This document shows, in pieces, positions 59,965-64,000 of a stretch of 64,000 bases of DNA. The stretch is taken from the NCBI RefSeq assembly GCF_019649055.1, contig NW_026570365.1, positions 235,543 to 299,542 on the forward strand, in the 5' to 3' direction. This stretch comes from Paramacrobiotus metropolitanus (Eukaryota; Tardigrada; Eutardigrada; Parachela; Macrobiotidae). A program made the translations under genes and the position numbers. The notes beneath the pieces were generated by a model. The model was given only the letters and a program-made list of their open reading frames with translations. It had not been told where the DNA came from and did no database searches. Numbering within the stretch: position 1 is the stretch's first letter; the number at the start of each line of letters is the position of its first letter.

Positions 59965-62692
59965 TCCGTACTTAACTAATCCCTACATGGATCCCAAATT
60001 AACCCCTATGGCTCAACAGCCCACCAGTGGATCCAGGCTCAGCGGCAAACCAGCGCTCGAGCCACCTGGCTCTAAAAGTGATGCCAGGCCGACAGTCGTA
60101 TTGCAAGCGACCAAGTCGATTTTCGGAGCCTCAACTAACCCTAAGGCCAACCGATCCCCAAAATTCGGAGCCTCAACCCCTAAGGCCAACCGAACACGTG
60201 GCAAAGCGAGACGTCGCACCACGAACATGACGTACCCACAATCGGCGTCAGATACATCCTCCGACAGTGCACCGGACGGATGCTCCGTACAAGATACGGA
60301 CAGCGAGGTCGGATCCCTAAAAGATTGGATAGCCGAACCTCTTGAGGCGTCAAGTCCCCGTACCTGCTGGCCCCAGATCGGTGGACAACCCCTCGGCACC
60401 ACACCAACGGTGCGAACCATAAACAGCTCACGGACCTTCCTTAATACCAAAAGCATGTTTTCCACCCTACGGGTTGCGGAAACATCACCACAGGAAGAGT
60501 CTGTCCAACGGGAGCCTTTATCACCCCAGTACGCTCCTGATGATCCAGGACCAGTGTCGCTAATCCCCATTGTACCGGTGATGCGGGAAGTGACAGTTGG
60601 CCTTGACGAAAACCGCAAACCGAAGACTGTCAGAGCATGGACGCACAAAGTCCAAATTGGACCAGTCCACACGCTCGCTATGCTGGACACTGGAGCGGAG
60701 ACATCCCTCATCAGCCAGCAATTTTGCACCGCCAATGGCATCAAAACAGAGCCATTAGGACGGAACACCAAAATCCTTGGTGTTGGCGGACAAACCGCCT
60801 TTGTGGTCTCCCACTGCTGCACCGTACCGGTGACACTGCAGGGATACAAGAGCCACCACACGTTCTTCGTCCAACCGACGTTAACGGACGTGCACGTACT
60901 ACTTGGCTGTGACTATCTCCACTCCAAGTTTACGTTCATCCTCAAGCCAAACGAAGAAATCGTTTGGGACGCGGTAAAGTCTATCCCGATACCAGAGGCA
61001 CCGGGACCCGATGATGAAGTGCGGATAAATCGGCTTCGCGAACCGACTGTCCGAACTTTCACCTGCTGGGAATGCCTGGACACCATTGAAAGCCTCATAT
61101 GGGAGCTGCGCGTCCATAACGCAATCGAGCGTTACATGACCCAATTCCGTGCAGGCATACTCAAGCCAAATCACGGGATAGTAAAGACTATCCCGATACC
61201 AGAGGCACCGGGCCAACGGCCGGTGCCTGACAGAGAAATTAAGGAGAACCTGGTCCAGCGCTATAAAACTTGGTTCACAGGAGTAAGAAATTTCCTGGAA
61301 TACCGCGTTAACCAACTCCTTGCTCTAGAAGAGAGCTGGCTTGAAGAAAAAGGCGAACCACTAACGTGGCCGCAAATTGCCGAACAATACGGACCATTCG
61401 CCCAAGAATTGGACGATTTGGTTCAAGAAGGAGCATTATGGGAGGACGAACGTCTAGCCCTAGTGTGGGAATACAGGGAGTACCACATGGAAATGCCGAA
61501 AGCCCTTCAAAAGATGTGCACGGATCTCTTCGATGACATCCTAAAACTTCGAAGACAAATGGCCCAACACCCTGGCTTAACCGTCAGCATATGGCCAAAA
61601 TATGACTTGAGCCTGACTAACGTCAGGACTATACCGGAACCATTACCGGAAGCTGCACCGCATATAGCGACAAAAGTGCGCTTCAGTGATGGCCCACACC
61701 CGGAACAGGGAGGCTATCGAAGGGACACCAGCCAGAATGAGCAGGACCCTTCATCAGAGGAAGTCCAATTGACTTGTCCTCTATGTGGAGACGGCGTTGA
61801 AGCGGTAATACGGGCCATACAAACCCGTTCGACTCAACGTTGGGCAAAAGGCCGACCAGCCTCGCCACTCCCTAACGGGAGCCGTCCAACCACTTCGGCG
61901 GAACTGGACGAACCTGAGAATCAGGAAATCGCAACCGGGACGCCAGAGATCCAACCAAAGGATCTCATAACAGAACCGGTACCAACGGTGACCGGCGGGC
62001 CGCCAGCCTCTAACGAGGATAAAGGCGAGCCAAAACAAGTACAGGACGATAAACCCGAGTCTACCGACTCGGACGTCCAAAGCTCAAGCGACTCACCGGA
62101 CACGGACTCCGATAACCAATCATCGGAGGAGTCGAGTGATGACGAAGAGGACACAGAAATTCTTCAACTCCGAGCCGAAGCACCGGTAATCCGCAAATTG
62201 CGGACCGAACGTCCAACCGACGTTTTAAAGGAGGAGAAAGAAGTCGTTTTCGTTCATCAGCGGTACACCTTACCAGCTTACTCAACCTGCTGGATTAAGG
62301 TCCGGTCCTATCGGACTATGGACCCGGGACGGCCAATCCACTTCAAATCGCTGAGACGACCACACCGCTTGGTCATACCGATCGAAGCGGAGGTCCAAAC
62401 TCGAAACAGCGAATACGCGTGGATTCAGGTCCAAAATAAGTCCCGACGCGACCAAATCCTCCGCAAAGGTGCAAAAGTTGGCCATATGTACTACAGTGAC
62501 ATATACGAGCCAGACATCAAGGAGGACGGCGTAGATTGGTCAATTCCCAACGCCGACGCCTTACCATGGCCAAAAGCGGCGGGGAACAATCCAAATCGGT
62601 ACCGCACCATTAACGACCATGCTATGGTCCGGGCAACTGTAAAAAGTGGAACTCCCACCGGAGTCCATTACCCCGGTCCAAGTCAGCATTGA
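59840..62692 (+). CDS. pol: pol N-terminal part: aspartic protease and linker modules
   Basis: The 950-residue frame overlaps gag by 125 nt in the +1 frame, so it is presumably made by frameshift from gag. After a Ser/Pro-rich leader of about 240 residues, the protease shows AMLDTGAETSLI (catalytic D283 in DTGA) and the second conserved stretch VLLGCDYL near 355. A spacer follows with an acidic region (about 715-780), then a beta-rich linker module ending ILRKGAKVGHMY. A single CPLC pair lies near 640. An internal 59-bp stretch is duplicated in frame (60947-61005 and 61154-61212). The frame ends early at 62692 because of a one-base excess in an A run at 62641-62645; the pol sequence continues in the next frame. 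Confidence 0.82.
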   Translation: MATAAAALAGQPNRGKRLRSGSIGNSPDLRPEPKPPDITITNPYLTNPYMDPKLTPMAQQPTSGSRLSGKPALEPPGSKSDARPTVVLQATKSIFGASTNPKANRSPKFGASTPKANRTRGKARRRTTNMTYPQSASDTSSDSAPDGCSVQDTDSEVGSLKDWIAEPLEASSPRTCWPQIGGQPLGTTPTVRTINSSRTFLNTKSMFSTLRVAETSPQEESVQREPLSPQYAPDDPGPVSLIPIVPVMREVTVGLDENRKPKTVRAWTHKVQIGPVHTLAMLDTGAETSLISQQFCTANGIKTEPLGRNTKILGVGGQTAFVVSHCCTVPVTLQGYKSHHTFFVQPTLTDVHVLLGCDYLHSKFTFILKPNEEIVWDAVKSIPIPEAPGPDDEVRINRLREPTVRTFTCWECLDTIESLIWELRVHNAIERYMTQFRAGILKPNHGIVKTIPIPEAPGQRPVPDREIKENLVQRYKTWFTGVRNFLEYRVNQLLALEESWLEEKGEPLTWPQIAEQYGPFAQELDDLVQEGALWEDERLALVWEYREYHMEMPKALQKMCTDLFDDILKLRRQMAQHPGLTVSIWPKYDLSLTNVRTIPEPLPEAAPHIATKVRFSDGPHPEQGGYRRDTSQNEQDPSSEEVQLTCPLCGDGVEAVIRAIQTRSTQRWAKGRPASPLPNGSRPTTSAELDEPENQEIATGTPEIQPKDLITEPVPTVTGGPPASNEDKGEPKQVQDDKPESTDSDVQSSSDSPDTDSDNQSSEESSDDEEDTEILQLRAEAPVIRKLRTERPTDVLKEEKEVVFVHQRYTLPAYSTCWIKVRSYRTMDPGRPIHFKSLRRPHRLVIPIEAEVQTRNSEYAWIQVQNKSRRDQILRKGAKVGHMYYSDIYEPDIKEDGVDWSIPNADALPWPKAAGNNPNRYRTINDHAMVRATVKSGTPTGVHYPGPSQH
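60947..61212 (+). repeat. in-frame 207-bp-spaced direct repeat within pol
   Basis: The segment with ATCCTCAAGCCAAA…GTAAAGTCTATCCCG…CAGAGGCACCGGG at about 60947-61005 recurs at 61154-61212. The last 32 bp (60974-61005 and 61181-61212) differ at one position. The offset of 207 is a multiple of three, so the frame is kept, and both copies encode IPIPEAPG. The DNA between is unique, so this is a duplication with an added or diverged middle. Confidence 0.9.
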
Positions 62693-63068
62693 TTATCCTG
62701 TCGATCCGAGACAGAAACTTATGTACCTCGGAAGCCAAGACACCAAACGGAGTCTGGCCATGCTCGACGGACCAGTCCAGCATAATTGCAACAGTTTCAC
62801 CATATTGGTGTCAAACTACTCCAAAGAGCCCCATATACTCCGGAAAGGAGTTAACATGGGCCATGTGGAGCCATACGAGGAAATCTTGGATGAAGATTAT
62901 GCCAAGATCAATTCCCTCCAAACCGGAGAGGAAGATCCTGAAGTGGAACGCGAAATCCGCGCTCATATCGCTAATCCACACTTCGGCGATCACCTGACCG
63001 AAGAGCAGACCGCTCTACTCCGTCAGGACTTATGGGAACTCCGGGCCATATTCCCGACGTCCAAAAAA
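62643..63068 (+). CDS. pol segment: second linker module before RT, in a shifted frame
   Basis: Continues pol after the A-run at 62641-62645: KVELPPESITPVQVSIDYPV, then DPRQKLMYLGS and ILRKGVNMGHVEPYEE. The ILRKGxxxGH ending repeats that of the module at 62280-62500, so the linker is present twice. The 62997-63060 part (LTEEQTALLRQDLWELRAIF) is the usual helix before gypsy RT. The frame ends at TAA 63084 after a second one-base excess in the A6 run at 63063-63068. Confidence 0.75.
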
Positions 63069-64000
63069 GCCTTACGGCGACGTTAAAGGAGTGACCCACG
63101 TCATAGAAGTTGGCGACGCTGCACCAATTAAAATGAACCCAACCCGAACGAGTTGGAAGGGACGAGAGTTCATCAATAAGCACGTCCAAGAAATGTTGGA
63201 CCAAGGCGTGATTGAACCGTCCATGGCAGCGTGGAGTTTCCCAGTGGTCCTCGCCTCGAAGAAAAACGGCGACGGGACCATGGGCACCAGGTTCTGCATA
63301 AACTATATAAAGCTGAACTCGGTGACCAAGAAGAATAATTACCCACTGCCCAATCCAGACGAACTTCTGGATCAATGTGCAGGCAACGCCTATTACGGCA
63401 AGGTAGATTGTCAGTCCGGATTCTGGCAAATCCCCATGGATCCAGCGTCGATGGACTACACTACCTTCGTGACTCCAGAAGGGATGTTCCGGTTCAAACG
63501 AATGCCGTTTGGCGTCTGCAACGGGCCAGCCACATTCCAAATGACAATGGACAAGATTATGGCGCCAGCACGCAAACAAGGCGGCGTCTTCGCATACATC
63601 GACGACGTGATATTCTTCGGCAAGACATTCGAGGAATTCAGGAAGGCGTTCAGAAACACGCTCCTCTGCCTCAGAGACGCCGGATTCACAATAAAACCGT
63701 CGAAATGCGAATTTGGAATGGAAAAACTCCAATTCCTTGGACACTTCCTTAGCAAGGACGGTGTCCATACCGATCCCGAGAAGGTAGCGGCCATCGCCGA
63801 GAAACTACCGCCCAAGACCGAGCGTCAACTTCGCTCGTTCCTTGGACTCGCTAACTACTACCGGAAGTTCATTCTGGGCTACGCCCAGAAGACTTCCAAG
63901 ATGTATGAACTACTGCGGAAGGAAAGTTCAGTGAAAAACGACTGGACCGACGCCCACACCGCTGAGTTCAACGAAATTAAAAAGGCCCTAACGGAAGCCC
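63064..64000 (+). CDS. pol: pol reverse transcriptase domain, cut by the window end
   Basis: From the A6 run the third frame reads KKPYGDVKGVTHVIEVGDAA and then the RT domain: KEMLDQGVIEPSMAAWSFPV-type motif 1 (here EMLDQGVIEPS), VLASKKNGDGTMGTRFCINY (RFCINYIKLN, where RFCVDYRKLN is usual), KVDCQSGFWQIPMDP (motif A Asp), RMPFGVCNGPATFQ (motif B), FAYIDDVIFFG (YIDD at 63595-63606), then LQFLGHFLSKDGV, RSFLGLANYYRKFI. These are Ty3/gypsy hallmarks. All catalytic Asp residues are present. The frame is open to position 64000. Confidence 0.92.

Larger units (their letters stand above)
55727..64000 (+). mobile_element. Ty3/gypsy-like LTR retrotransposon, internal region, cut by the window end
   Basis: The order is small N-terminal ORF, large Gag with zinc knuckle, aspartic protease, linker modules, reverse transcriptase. 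Protease before RT without an integrase between them fits Ty3/gypsy rather than copia order. RNase H, integrase and the 3' LTR lie beyond 64000. The frames of successive parts differ. ORF1 to ORF2 is a shift of one base back. Gag to the protease frame is a shift of one base forward across a 125-nt overlap. Two more forward shifts within pol sit in A runs. GC content and codon use are clearly richer than in the flanking DNA. An env gene cannot be assessed. Confidence 0.9.

Noticed and set aside
1-64000. tRNA and rRNA genes
   Set aside because: Scanning for B-box-like GGTTCGAATCC patterns with a matching cloverleaf gave nothing convincing; a covariance-model search would decide.

Overview
This window is animal nuclear DNA, most likely from a small-genome invertebrate. 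The evidence is short GT-AG introns, an NDRG-family gene, an immunoglobulin-domain gene, neuropeptide-receptor and divergent rhodopsin-like GPCR genes, and eukaryotic retroelements. A tardigrade would fit the cluster of divergent single-exon GPCRs, but that is a guess. No bacterial-style operons, tRNA or rRNA genes were found. Most real genes here are split into short exons, so the long open frames miss them. The gene models below were rebuilt by hand from splice sites, reading phase and family similarity.

Layout. 0-3 kb: a decayed retroelement fragment, then two back-to-back perfect hairpins. 3-20 kb: a loose cluster of five divergent class A GPCR genes. Three are open (8105-9112 minus, 11721-12683 plus, 19253-20110 plus). 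Two are broken (3404-4240 plus, 14272-15199 minus). A short non-autonomous transposon (5954-6728) and a second retroelement remnant (about 17.8-18.1 kb) lie among them. 22.7-26.2 kb: a 12-exon NDRG-family gene on the minus strand, complete except for its first coding exon. 26.9-33.7 kb: gene-poor, AT-rich DNA with two terminal-inverted-repeat elements, the last exons of an unrecognised gene (31284-31638) and a 470-bp array of an exact 10-bp unit. 34.7-37.0 kb: a five-exon gene with a TATA box that encodes a secreted protein with two Ig domains.

38-54 kb: two tandem TRH-receptor-like GPCR genes on the minus strand. They have the same four-exon structure and similar upstream flanks. The first is open throughout. 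The second has a 2-nt net deletion in transmembrane segment 1. Its second-to-last intron holds a large foldback repeat and a frameshifted non-LTR-type reverse transcriptase copy on the opposite strand.

55.7-64 kb: the 5' two thirds of a Ty3/gypsy-like LTR retrotransposon that runs off the window. It has an ORF with a possible myristoylation start, a very large Gag with a long coiled coil and zinc knuckle, an aspartic protease, duplicated pol linker modules and a reverse transcriptase with YIDD. Two single-base shifts in A runs break pol.

The receptors may be chemosensory or peptide receptors and the NDRG gene is an unrelated neighbour. Nothing indicates that these genes act together as a pathway.
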